NCBI RefSeq assembly: GCF_932294415.1
Contig: NC_065536.1
Coordinates: 48,829,854 to 48,893,853, forward strand
Direction of reading: 5' to 3'
Origin: Quercus robur
Lineage: Eukaryota > Streptophyta > Magnoliopsida > Fagales > Fagaceae
Length of the DNA stretch: 64,000 nucleotides
The position numbers and the translations under genes are program-made. Every line of letters starts with the position of its first letter. The first letter of the stretch is position 1. The notes under the pieces were generated by a model. The model searched no databases. It saw only the letters and a list, made by a program, of their open reading frames with translations, and had not been told where the DNA came from. Below, one piece after another: positions 1-9,381 of this stretch.

Positions 1-1549
1 CCATATCAGTGGGGAGTAGCAGGGACCTCTCTAACGCGTCGGCCACATAAATACCTTTACCCCCTCGGAAGTCCCTAAGGGAGGTGTTGTCCATCAATGG
101 CTCCCCGTGGAGCATTGGGGCAGGAAGCCAGGCTTAGGGTGCGGATTGAGTGTCGATCTTTTTTTCCTGGCCATGGTGCCCAATCTTTAATTGCTTTGAA
201 GCTCGGGGGGGCTTCATCTCCCTCCTGAGAGGGGCGAGATTTCTCCCCATCCATGGGCTCCTTGCCTTTGGCAGCCCTCTTCCTTTTTGGGTCGGTGGAC
301 TCGGGCTGAGAAGGTAGAGTCGATTAGGAAGGAGGAGGAAGTCTGGATCGTGGAGATGATGGCTGTAATTGGGTGGAGGACGACCTGGTCTAGGAAGGCT
401 AAGGCTGGGCTAGAGGAGGAGGAAGCGTGAGTTGTGACTTCCCCGGCACGTCCTTCCCCTGTTGGCCCTCAATTAGGTCTAACAGACTGGTCGGAGGTTT
501 TCTCTTAAAGCCCATTTTAGCTTGAGAAGATGTCCCTATTGATAGGAGATCCACTTCGGTCAAATCGGGATCGCCCAAGTCACCAGAGGGATCCTCGGAT
601 AGACTAACTTGGTCAAATACACCAAATTCTTCCTCGGACGGACCCAAATCACCCTCGGCCTCTGCTGCTTGGTGGGATGAAGAAGGGCCTGCCAATAGGA
701 TGCCTTCTGGGACAGGAGATCCTTCGGGAAGCAAAAACCCATGCTTTGCTACAGTGATTCTGTGAAGCCGAGGATCGTTAGCTCTGATCACGTGCTTCGG
801 AGTAGGGAATGATTTCTGGATGGGATTATACCCTAGGATCTTGTGAGCGGCCCTAGCTTGGTTGTCAGCTTCGTTTACAAAAACCGCCGCCTTGAGAATG
901 GTTTCCAAATCTCCTCGGTTGATGAGGTGAAACTGTCGTTCAAAGGCGTGTGGATTTGCAAAAAGAAAACATGTTCATATTAGTAACCGAACAGTGCAAA
1001 TTACGATGGCACAAAAGATTAATCCTCTCCTACTCTCGATACCCCACATGGTTCCCTCTCCTCTGTTGGGCAATGAAGGCCGTCATGCCACTTCCCAAAC
1101 ACAACGAGAAAGTCCTTGTTTAACCCTTTGCTGGTCTCGGGGAGGCACTGAATAAGCCAAATCTTATCGTCCCTCGTCTTCATATAGTAGGATTTACCCT
1201 TCAGGTGTTGGAGGTTGTAGCACCAGTTTACATCGTGATGGGTTAACCTCAACCCCATTTTCTCGTTTAAAGCGTCCACACAACCTAGGATCCTAAACAC
1301 GTTGGCAGCGCACTGGGTGGGAGCTAATCGAAAATGCCTAAGGTAATCCCTCATCACTGGCCCCATAGGGATTCTCACGCCACCTTCTATAAAGGCGATT
1401 AGGGGAATCACCACTTCACCCTCTTGCCTTCTAAAATGCCACTCCCCTTCCTCACAGTACCTCAAACCTACATTAGGGGGTATCCTATAATTGGCGATGA
1501 ATTTTTCCATCGCCTCTTCGGACTCAACCAACTTTTTTAATTTACCCAT
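1..1549 (-). pseudogene. Antisense gene of the left gypsy element (gypsy-type transposon domain, partial)
   Basis: The gene has two visible exons. Exon 1 runs from the ATG at 1549 down to about 1043, where a GTATCG donor follows; it starts MGKLKKLVESEEAMEKFIAN and contains the segment GLRLTHHDVNWCYNLQ. Exon 2 probably begins near 932 (after ACAG) and is open to the stop at 399-401; it includes ETILKAAVFVNEADNQARAA and an acidic tail. Both exons align with the antisense gene at 60759-63053: FIEGGVRIPMGP with ILDGGVRFPVDP, and QARAAHKILGYNP with QLRASHLILGVEP. Exon 1 resembles the plant domain annotated as putative gypsy-type transposon (Transposase_28-like); that label is from recall. The 3' end is cut off or decayed toward position 1. 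Function is unknown. Confidence 0.65.
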
Positions 1550-2075
1550 CCCTAGAAACGACTAAAAAGACTCAGGGAAGGACGAAAGAAGGAGAGGAGT
1601 AATAGGAAAAGAAACTTAGAAGAGAGAAAACGCAAGTTAGAGAGAGAAGAAAACTTACAGAAATGAGGAAAAGCTCTTTGGACAGGCTTTTTATGCTGGA
1701 AAGAGACTTGAGTTTGGCTAGAGATTTGACTGAACTCAGGATATGTGCACAAGAACTCTTGAGTGCAAAAGTAAAGAAACGAATTGGTTCAAATGGGTAT
1801 TTATACCTCCAATTAAAAATAACCATGCGGGTTTTCCCGCCCATAAAGTTAAAGAAATCCCCACTGCTAGATTACCATCACAGGGGAGCATAGAGCCGCC
1901 AAAATTTAATGAGGGCGCGCTCCGTATACCGAAACATTAGGGACAAGCCTTGGACAAGCGAAGAGGCTCTGGCACTGACGGAGGACAAGACTTAACAAGC
2001 CATGATAAAGGCCCGAGGACACCAAAATCCCCCTCTCCGTCCGAGGAGCCGGACAACAGGATTTTGAGGGGCTAT

Positions 2076-2839
2076 TGTGGGGTCAAAGAATTTGACAACC
2101 TTGGCCCACCTCATACTAAGCCCAAGGCCCACACCGAGGAGGAAAGAATGGCTGATGATGAATAAAGAAAGCCCAAGTGGCCTAGAAACATCGCCGAGGA
2201 CAATTCTGTCCTCGACCAACCCAGATCCTAGTAGGGAAGAACGGCCCGCCATCAACGGCAGCCTCCCAGAGCGTCCCTAAGAAAAAGGACAAGTACTGTA
2301 GGACGGCCATGGGAGCATGGTGTAGGAACAGTTCAAGGATAAACTGTCACCTCCGCATTGAATGCCCACAACTAACGTTCTGGCCGCATTAATGAGGAAA
2401 TGACCCCTGAATAGTGCAGTCTTAGTTGCGGCAACTTACTAAGGGTTTGGGAAGGTGGCTGATGGGACAGACACTCGAGTACTGACCTGCATGATCAACA
2501 GATGAAGGCAGAATCGGCTGGAGGGGAATATATAATGTGAGAAATCCTTCAGGAGAAGGAGGGGATACTGGAGCAATCTACATGATCTTAAAAACTTTTG
2601 TAACCTAGCACTGAAGAAATAATAAGAATACTAAGTTTCTCGGACAAAATGCCCGAGGACAGAATTTAATACTTCGGCCCATATTCTTGCTGTTCAATCC
2701 ATTCATAATCGTGTCTAGTTGTTGTAATCCTCACTAAAACCTAGTTCTTAAACCCATTCTCTATAAATTTATTGTATTGGGCTAGTTGGGCTTGAGTCTA
2801 CTCATCCAATAGAAGAAGTACTCAAACTCAGTCCCTACA
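2076..2839 (+). repeat. 3' LTR of the left gypsy element
   Basis: The LTR starts TGTGGGGTCAAAG directly after a GAGGGGCTAT purine-rich tract and ends CCCTACA, giving TG...CA ends and about 764 bp. A TATATAA promoter-like box lies near 2530. An internal block around GCATTAATG followed by GACCCCTGAA also occurs in the solo LTR at 3367-4169 and, inverted, in the one at 22391-23170, so all three belong to one LTR family. The 5' partner LTR is outside the window. Confidence 0.7.
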
Positions 2840-3366
2840 ACTATCTTAAGAGAGCCCTATGATAAAATTCCATTATACAAATTGTAACACGTGTTTAACC
2901 ACTTAATGCGATCATGAATTTTAGGATTTAACTTTTATTATATACTATATAAGTATATAATATAATATATGATTTGTGCACAATTTGGCCCTTTAAAAAT
3001 ATATATATATATATTTTTAAATCTTTTTTTATATTTTATTAAATATAACTTGTGCCTTAAGTACATTTGTTAACAAAAGGATTTTCTAAAAGGTATATCA
3101 ATGATGTGCGGAGATTATTTTTTGCGAAGAATAATAAGAAGAAAAAATATACAAGCGAATAGGGTTATAAAGTGTAAACAGGCTATAAATAAGCCAAATT
3201 GGCTAGAGTTTTAAAATTTCAATGTTATTCATTTAATTTTATGTCAAACACGATTCAAACTTGAGCCCATCAATAAGGTAGATTACAAAATATAGTTTGG
3301 TTCATTTTCTTCAAATAAGTTAAGCTTGTTCACTAGTTACTACCAACCATTTTTCCCCAATCATAG
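2840..3366. other. AT-rich intergenic DNA
   Basis: This stretch holds AT-rich sequence with poly-T and TA-dinucleotide runs (2940-3020). I see no coding potential or recognisable gene. Confidence 0.6.
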
Positions 3367-4169
3367 TGTAGGGATAAGGGCCCAAAATTGTATATTGGGC
3401 CTTGGCCCCTGGTCGAGGACGTGGTTGGTCTGAAGACGAGTAAACAGTGGTGAAGGTTTTAAGTTTAGAGTCCCATTAGTAGATTGCAAATGGAAAGGTC
3501 GGAGAAGATGGGCCAAGGAGGAGTATCTCCTCGGATAAACAAAGTACAGATCAAATGTATATCCTATTATTCAAGGTGACCTTCCAGAAAATTCCACCGA
3601 TAGGGACGTGCATTATCAACGTACAAGAGGGATGGAAGCTCAGAAATATCTAAGGAAAGGCTGCTGCCACCGCATTAAATGCTCTACAGCTAACTTTCTG
3701 ACTGCATTAATGTGGAGAAGACCCCTGAACAGTGTTGTCTTGGCTACCCCAACTCACAGAGGGTTTGAGAGGGTGTCCAATGAAACAAATACTCAAGTAG
3801 TGGCTTAGATGATCAACAAGTGTAGAGCCAAGATCGTTCAAAGGGAACTATATAATGTAAGAGACTCTCCATGGAGAAGGCGGGGAGAAATCAAAAGAGA
3901 AACACTGTAGCCATCTAGAACTGACTTTGTAATCACACTTGAAATAAATATATATAAGGATTGATCTCCTCGTACTGTGCCAATGACAATTTTCTTTAGC
4001 TTAGATCAGTTTATCTTCCTTTTCCTGTCTTCTAAATCCATTATACTGGTTGTCCAACTTGTTAAAACCCAGTTTTCCAACCCACTCTCTACAAATTCAT
4101 TGTTTTGGGCTTTTTGGGCTTGAGTCCATCTATCTTTTGGGCTTAAGTGCTTCAAATCGGATCCTTACA
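3367..4169 (+). mobile_element. Solo LTR (gypsy family related to the 2076 LTR)
   Basis: The segment starts TGTAGGGATAAGG, ends GGATCCTTACA, and is 803 bp. The flanking 5-mers are CATAG (3362-3366) and CATGG (4170-4174), a target-site duplication with one mismatch. It shares the GCATTAATGTGGAGAAGACC block and a TATATAA box near 3849 with the other LTRs of this family. There is no internal retroelement sequence next to it, so it probably arose by recombination between two LTRs. The short open frame at 3608-3808 is LTR sequence, not a gene. Confidence 0.8.
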
Positions 4170-4467
4170 CATGGTATTAGTAAACACCATGAATAAAAAT
4201 TTTACTCCTTCACAGATATATACTAATAATTAATAATTAAATTATAGTTGATATTTTATTATTTAAGTTAATTATATAAAATGATTTTTTTTTATGAACT
4301 AATAAAATTTAGATTCACTAACTTTTTATTATTAAAAATTATATTATAATTTTAACACAAAAAGAATTATTTATATTTCAATAAATTATAAATAATAATT
4401 TGGTATGTTATAAGCTTGTTTACAAACTTATACAATCAAATATCACATCTACATGAATAAGTGTGTA

Positions 4468-4498
<31 letters not shown>

Positions 4499-4901
4499 TT
4501 ATACATGTATAATATAAATATATAGTATTATATATAATTAAATTGTAACTCATATCCACAAACTCATTTACAAATACTTTTTTTTTTTATGTAACATTTA
4601 CGAACACATTATTATATTTAAGTTTAACTTATTTAATAATTGAGTCAAAATTTGAGTTTGAATTTAACTTATTTATTATATATATATATATTATTGGACC
4701 TTAAACTTTTCATATGTACTTTGGATTATTTATAACCCTACAAACGAATTGCGAGTTCAAATTTCAGGGTCACGTCTTCCCATTTGGATTGTATAACTCT
4801 TTTTTGGTAATTTGATAGTTAAGAAAAGAAGTATTAAATCTGAATGTCTTATTTAGAAAAATAATATAATATCGTTGGACTTAAATCGTGTAATTGATTT
4901 T
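4170..4901. other. AT-rich intergenic DNA
   Basis: Very AT-rich, with TA-dinucleotide runs at about 4465-4485 and 4680. No gene is seen. Confidence 0.6.
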
Positions 4902-5076
4902 GGGTGCGTTTGAATTGACTTCAAACTGATTCCGGAAATGATTTTCCGGAAAATTCGGTGTTTGGCTGTCACGGAAAACGTTATTTTCCGGAAAATGATT
5001 TCCGGTTGACCATGAATTTTCCCTTTGACCACGGAAAATGATTTCTGCCTTCATTTTCACTTCAATTTACTTCCGG

Positions 5077-5115
<39 letters not shown>

Positions 5116-5518
5116 AGAGCCCAGATCAGAGAGAGAGAGAGGGACGATCGCGCCGACGAGCGCACCGCGCCGACGAGCGGCGCGGTGCACGATCGCGATC
5201 GTCGATCGAGCGGCGCGATCGACGATCGCGATCGACGAGCTCGATCGCGCTCGTCTCTCGTCGATCGACGATCGCGATCGTTCGTCGATCGACGAGCGCC
5301 GCTCGTCAGACGCTCGTCGGACGCTCGTCGGACAAGCGTTTCGCCGGATTTGATGTATTTTCTGGTAATGATTTTACCGAATCAAACACCAAAATTAATT
5401 TTCCGTAAAATGAATTTTGTGACAGCCAAACACATGAAAACGTTTTCCTTTCCGAAAAATAGCATTTCCAGAAAATAGAATATTTTTCAGAAATGATTTT
5501 ACGCGAACCAAACACACC
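4902..5518. mobile_element. Inverted-repeat element with a CGATCG-rich core
   Basis: The left end GGGTGCGTTTGAATTG and the inverted right end GGTGTGTTTGGTTCG match imperfectly. Further in, GTGTTTGGCTGTCAC appears on the left (about 4960) and, inverted, on the right (about 5420), both next to multiple TTTTCCGGAAAA-like palindromes. Between the arms lies a GA run (5080-5140) and a GC-rich core of about 200 bp (5141-5345) built from CGATCG, GATCGACGA and GCTCGTC words. I take it for a non-autonomous DNA transposon. No convincing target duplication was found, so the superfamily is open. Long open frames across it (5025-5478) come from low-complexity sequence (runs of RERERE and RRSRS) and are not believed. 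Confidence 0.5.
5141..5345. repeat. GC-rich CGATCG/GACGAGC low-complexity block
   Basis: This is a dense run of overlapping palindromic words (CGATCG, GATCGCGATC, TCGATCGA) followed by repeats of GACGCTCGTCG. Composition flips abruptly from about 30 percent GC outside to strongly GC-rich and CpG-saturated inside. It forms the core of the element at 4902-5518. Confidence 0.75.
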
Positions 5519-6440
5519 TTTAGATCTAGGATAATTCACCAGTGGTCAATCTGTTGCTACTCTTTTATTTAAAAAGCAGGTTTATGACAAGACGTTTCCA
5601 AAACAAAAAGAAAAAGAAAGAGGGCTTATGACAAGACATTAAAGAATAAATAATACTGGGACTGCATTGGACATCATTGGCATATGGTCAACTAGATAAG
5701 ATAAGATCTCCTGGATGTGATTTTATTTGGCGGTACGCCGGTAACAAATAATAATAATAATAATAATTTAGATAATTTATAACCTTATCCAGCGCGATTG
5801 GTATAATTCTATTGTAAATGCTAATCAGGGGGCCGTAGCCTGTTTTTGAAAATAAAACTATGGTTTTAAAATGTTTTTAGTTCTTCCAGAGGGTAGTTTC
5901 ATTTTAGTCCTTAATTTTTTTCATAAGTTAAATGACAACAAGGATTAAATTGAAATGTATTTTAAAAAGTTAGAACTAAATTGACATATAAAATTTGCAA
6001 ATTACCCAAACGGAACTGTAAAAAATATATTTAAATCTGAAATTAAAAGTATATATATCGGAAAACTATATAACTAGAATATGCTTTTCTAAATAACTTT
6101 TTTTAATTATTTTTTTGTTGATTAGCTTTTCTAAAGGATTGTTGTTTAATCAATTGACATATGTCACATTGTCACATATCACATATCAATCATTATTTGT
6201 TTTACATGAGCCACTTGTTTTGGCCGGCAAGAAAATGATAGTTTTACGATGTTCCTACTGTTTTTATTTTTTGGCTGACATGAAAATTCTCTAAAGCTTT
6301 AAGCTTTAGAGATTTTTCATGCTAAGGTTACTATGATATGCTTTTTAGTACAAAAGCTTGTAGATAAGGTGTAACATTTTATCAAAAAAAAAAAAAAAAA
6401 AAAAGGTATAACATGACACCGATGAGTGAATGTTATGTGA
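5519..6440. other. Intergenic DNA with a short near-perfect hairpin
   Basis: AT-rich with no coding signal. It contains a hairpin at about 6279-6322, where CTCTAAAGCTTTAAGCTTTAGAG sits between CATGAAAA and TTTTTCATG, plus a poly-A run at 6383-6404. Confidence 0.5.
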
Positions 6441-6545
6441 TTTAATATATATATATATATAAAACCAAAGCCTTTGCTGACACCACAATTTTTCACGTCA
6501 GCACAATATTTAAAAAATAAAAAATAAATAAAAATTATAACTCCT

Positions 6546-6766
6546 CAAAACCCTAGCAATCTTACCCCTCTCTCAAGTTAAGAAATATAAAGCCACGGTT
6601 TCTACAAACTCTCTCTCTCTCCAGACGTAGGAAGCCGTAAAGCATTCAAGATCTACAAAACCCTAGCAACCTTACCCCTCTCTCAAGTTAAGAAATATAA
6701 AGTCACGGTTTCTACAAACTCTCTCTCTCCAGACGTAGGAAGCCCTAAAGCATTCAAGATCTGCAA
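6546..6766 (+). repeat. Tandem duplication, period 110 bp
   Basis: Two copies start at about 6551 and 6661. Both contain CCCTAGCAAYCTTACCCC, AGAAATATAAAG, a CTCTCTCT run and CCAGACGTAGGAAGCC. A third, more diverged partial copy occurs at about 7095-7215 inside the downstream Helitron. Confidence 0.8.
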
Positions 6767-7230
6767 TACACGGTATAGATTTTAGCTTATAAAGTTCAGC
6801 TTTTGTAAGGTTAGTTTTGTTTATATATTAATTAATACATAGTACTTCGTTCACCATTGAATACTCATCTATATATATAAAAAACCGAAGCCTTTGCTGG
6901 TACCAAAATTTTCCACCAAAATTCTAACTGCGCTATCATAAAATATTATTATTAGTATGAATTTTATGGAGTTGCGGTGTTCAAGAATTAAACCAAAATT
7001 CTTTTAAATTATCTATAATATTTTGTCCTCTGAAAATTTTATCTCTTTGATTTTATTATATTGTGTTTCTTAAGCTATAAAGAGATTTTCTTTGGTTTCT
7101 GCAAACTCTCTCTCTCTCCAGATATAGGAAGCCCTAAACGCACGGTATAGCATTCAAAATCTACAACTCACGGTATAGATTTTAGCTTATAAAGTTCAGC
7201 TTTTGTAAGGTTAGTTTGTTTATATATTTA

Positions 7231-7460
7231 GTCTTTACGTTTAGGTTTAGGTTTAGGTTTAGGTTTTAAGAGATTTATATATTACTACTATGTGGCGGCT
7301 AAATTTCCCGTGACATCGGTTTTATGTTTTTAACCAAATACATCAGGAAAGCAAGAGAAGGCGCATAAATATTTAGTCCTTACGTTTAGGTTTAGGTTTA
7401 GGTTTAGGTTTTAAGAGATATATATATTACTACTATGTGGCTGAATTTCCCGTGATATCA
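7231..7460 (+). repeat. Tandem duplication carrying TTTAGG hexamers, period about 145 bp
   Basis: Two copies begin at 7231 and 7376. Each reads GTCYTTACG followed by four TTTAGG hexamers, then AAGAGA, ATATATTACTACTATGTGG and TTTCCCGTGA. The hexamer resembles but is not the plant telomere unit TTTAGGG. Confidence 0.75.
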
Positions 7461-7677
7461 GTTTTATGTTTTTTTTTTTTTTTTTTTTTTGTTTTATGTA
7501 AGGTTAGTTTGTTTACATCAGTTCTTTATCTCAAAGATAAGGCTTTTATTTCTACCGTAAGAACTATTTAGGTATGTATCCCTTGCAAGCACACATGAAC
7601 TTAAATTGTCTTTTAATATATGCATGTTTTATTATATTTTAATAGTTTTCTCGTGCATCGCACGGGTTAACGACTAG

Positions 7678-9381
7678 TTTATATTTAATATACAAGCTAA
7701 TAGATAAGGGGTAACATAACACCAAGTCACTGATGTAATAACTCAATAAGTGAATGCTATGTGATTTAATTTATATCAGGCCATTTAGGTAACAATCTAA
7801 TAACCTTTTCAAAAAAAAAAATCTGATAACTTTGTACTTCCTAATTCCAGTTTATTAAAAAATTGAATTGGATAACCATGTGGCCTTGTCCCAACTGCAC
7901 ACGAGGATAAAAACATTTGTAATTATTAAAATTGAATTTCCTCAATTAACTTATTAGTAATTTAGTACATGTTTCATGTTTGTTACCATATTTTTAGTTT
8001 ATTTGAATTATCAACAACTTTTTAAAGTTATACTTTTTCTAGGTACAACAATATATATATATTTTTTTAAGAAACAAACACATACAAAAAGAGTGGAAAA
8101 AAGGTTCTAATACAAAAACACATAACAACTCCACTCAAAAGTCATAGTAACTTTTAAGGGAGGATGAGACAAGTTATACTACATACAATACACTTTCTTA
8201 AATAATATGGAACAATTACTTTTTTTTTTTTTTGAGAAACAAACACACACACAAGAGAAAGAAAAAAAAATTCTAATACAAAAGCACACTATAATTTCAC
8301 TTAAAAATCATAGTAACTTTTAATAGAGGAAGACATAATAATACTTTAACACAACTTATTATTTAAACCTCATAAATCAATGAAAACAAGCTCACCACAT
8401 ATTTATAAAGGTTGGACAAAAATTTTAAAAGTACTAATAATTGTCATAATTATTAAAAATAGAAAAATATATAATTTTTATTGAACTTTTCCCGTATTGC
8501 ACGGGTTTTCTTTTATTTCTATAATCTCCACCTGTACAAATGCCTCGCGGCTCAACAAATTTTTAAATCAAACATGTCTCTCAAGATCACCATCTGGCAT
8601 TAGTTACCAAAGATTCTCGGAAGAAATTCTTACCCTTCTCAAACGTCAGTCATATGACCTACAACTTCAAAATAAAATCTTGCCCTTCTCAACAAACGTT
8701 AGTTGTTCACATTTTGGGTCAACAACACGCCACTTTAACCTATGGTTCGGCATAGCTTACAGCATTAGCATTAGACTCTTAACCATTTTCATAGCTAATT
8801 TCTACCAATCCCAAGATTCCCAACACCATTTATGACATTTCCCATTATTTTTCAAGTAGCATATGCATAGTTCCATTGATGTTTCTTGTACTTTATACAA
8901 TATGTTATCTTCTTGACTTGAAGTATACCTTGTCTGCAAGAATTATGGGCTCATGGATATTCCTACCTAGAGTTAATCAAAGCACAAATTGTCTGAAATA
9001 CCACTGCCCTGTCAGCTGTTTCCATATGATTAAAAGGATCCAATATACCAAAAAGCACAGCACTGGAGATTGCATAATTGCATAGACCAATTCATATAAC
9101 TCATCCATCATCACGCTAAGGCAAAAGAAAGAAATAAGACCATTTTTTTTTCGTGGACCACCCTACAATGGTAGCCTAGCTGATAAATTGCAAGTATATA
9201 CGCCAAAGCATTCTCAGTACCACAAAGGACTTTTAAGGAGAAATGTAAATTGTCATGATTGTGACATTCTAGCTAAGGTCACAAAAAGTTACTTCATTAA
9301 ATTCCACACATACAAGTGGAAAACAAAGTCATGAAACTATGGAGAAAATGCAATGTAGTAGCATCACATCTCCAAAGCATT
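7678..9381. other. Intergenic DNA downstream of ASY1, with a tandem repeat
   Basis: Two copies of a sequence beginning GAAACAAACACA start at 8071 and 8236 (period about 165 bp), sharing TTCTAATACAAAA and CATAGTAACTTTTAA. At 8491-8505 a CCCGTATTGCACGGG stem resembles a Helitron 3' hairpin but lacks a following CTAG. Open frames at 8497-8835 and 8876-9085 have no recognisable domain and are not called. The ASY1 3' UTR should lie in about 9100-9381. Confidence 0.5.

Larger units (their letters stand above)
1..2839 (+). mobile_element. 3' portion of a Ty3/gypsy LTR retrotransposon with antisense gene
   Basis: This is the right-hand end of an element whose gag-pol would lie left of the window. 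Reading left to right there is a gene on the opposite strand (positions 1-1549), a non-coding leader with CT/GA-rich stretches, a short purine run before position 2076, and a 3' LTR (2076-2839). The same order (antisense gene, polypurine tract, 3' LTR) occurs in the element at 53314-64000, and the antisense proteins of the two copies align. That comparison is the main evidence. Plant Tat-lineage gypsy elements are known to carry extra ORFs, some antisense, between pol and the 3' LTR. Confidence 0.75.
6441..7677 (+). mobile_element. Helitron-like non-autonomous element(s)
   Basis: The 3' end shows a short hairpin (CGTGC-ATC-GCACG, 7652-7664) followed about 10 bases later by CTAG (7674-7677) and then T, the classical Helitron terminus. 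A 5' end TCTATATATATAA starts at 6868, preceded by A, which gives an A/T insertion site and an 810-bp element. A second 5'-like end with the same motif (AAGCCTTTGCTG, ACACCACAATTTTTCACG) lies at about 6447-6490, so an older copy or truncated relative sits immediately upstream. No Rep-helicase is encoded. Tandem duplications fill the interior. Confidence 0.65.

Noticed and set aside
1663..2280. Plus-strand open frames of 65-76 codons near the left element
   Set aside because: They overlap the leader and LTR of the gypsy remnant, stop quickly and show no motif.
5025..5478. Overlapping open frames of 127 and 146 codons rich in Arg, Glu, Asp and Ser
   Set aside because: They are produced by a GA microsatellite and the CGATCG block. 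Two frames are open at once over the same bases, and there is no family resemblance.
7231..7275. Interstitial telomere repeat
   Set aside because: The unit is TTTAGG, not TTTAGGG, only four per cluster, and embedded in a Helitron-like duplication.
8497..9085. Two plus-strand open frames (112 and 69 codons) downstream of ASY1
   Set aside because: No domain, no splice context and ordinary AT-rich composition. A Helitron-like hairpin overlaps the start of the first.
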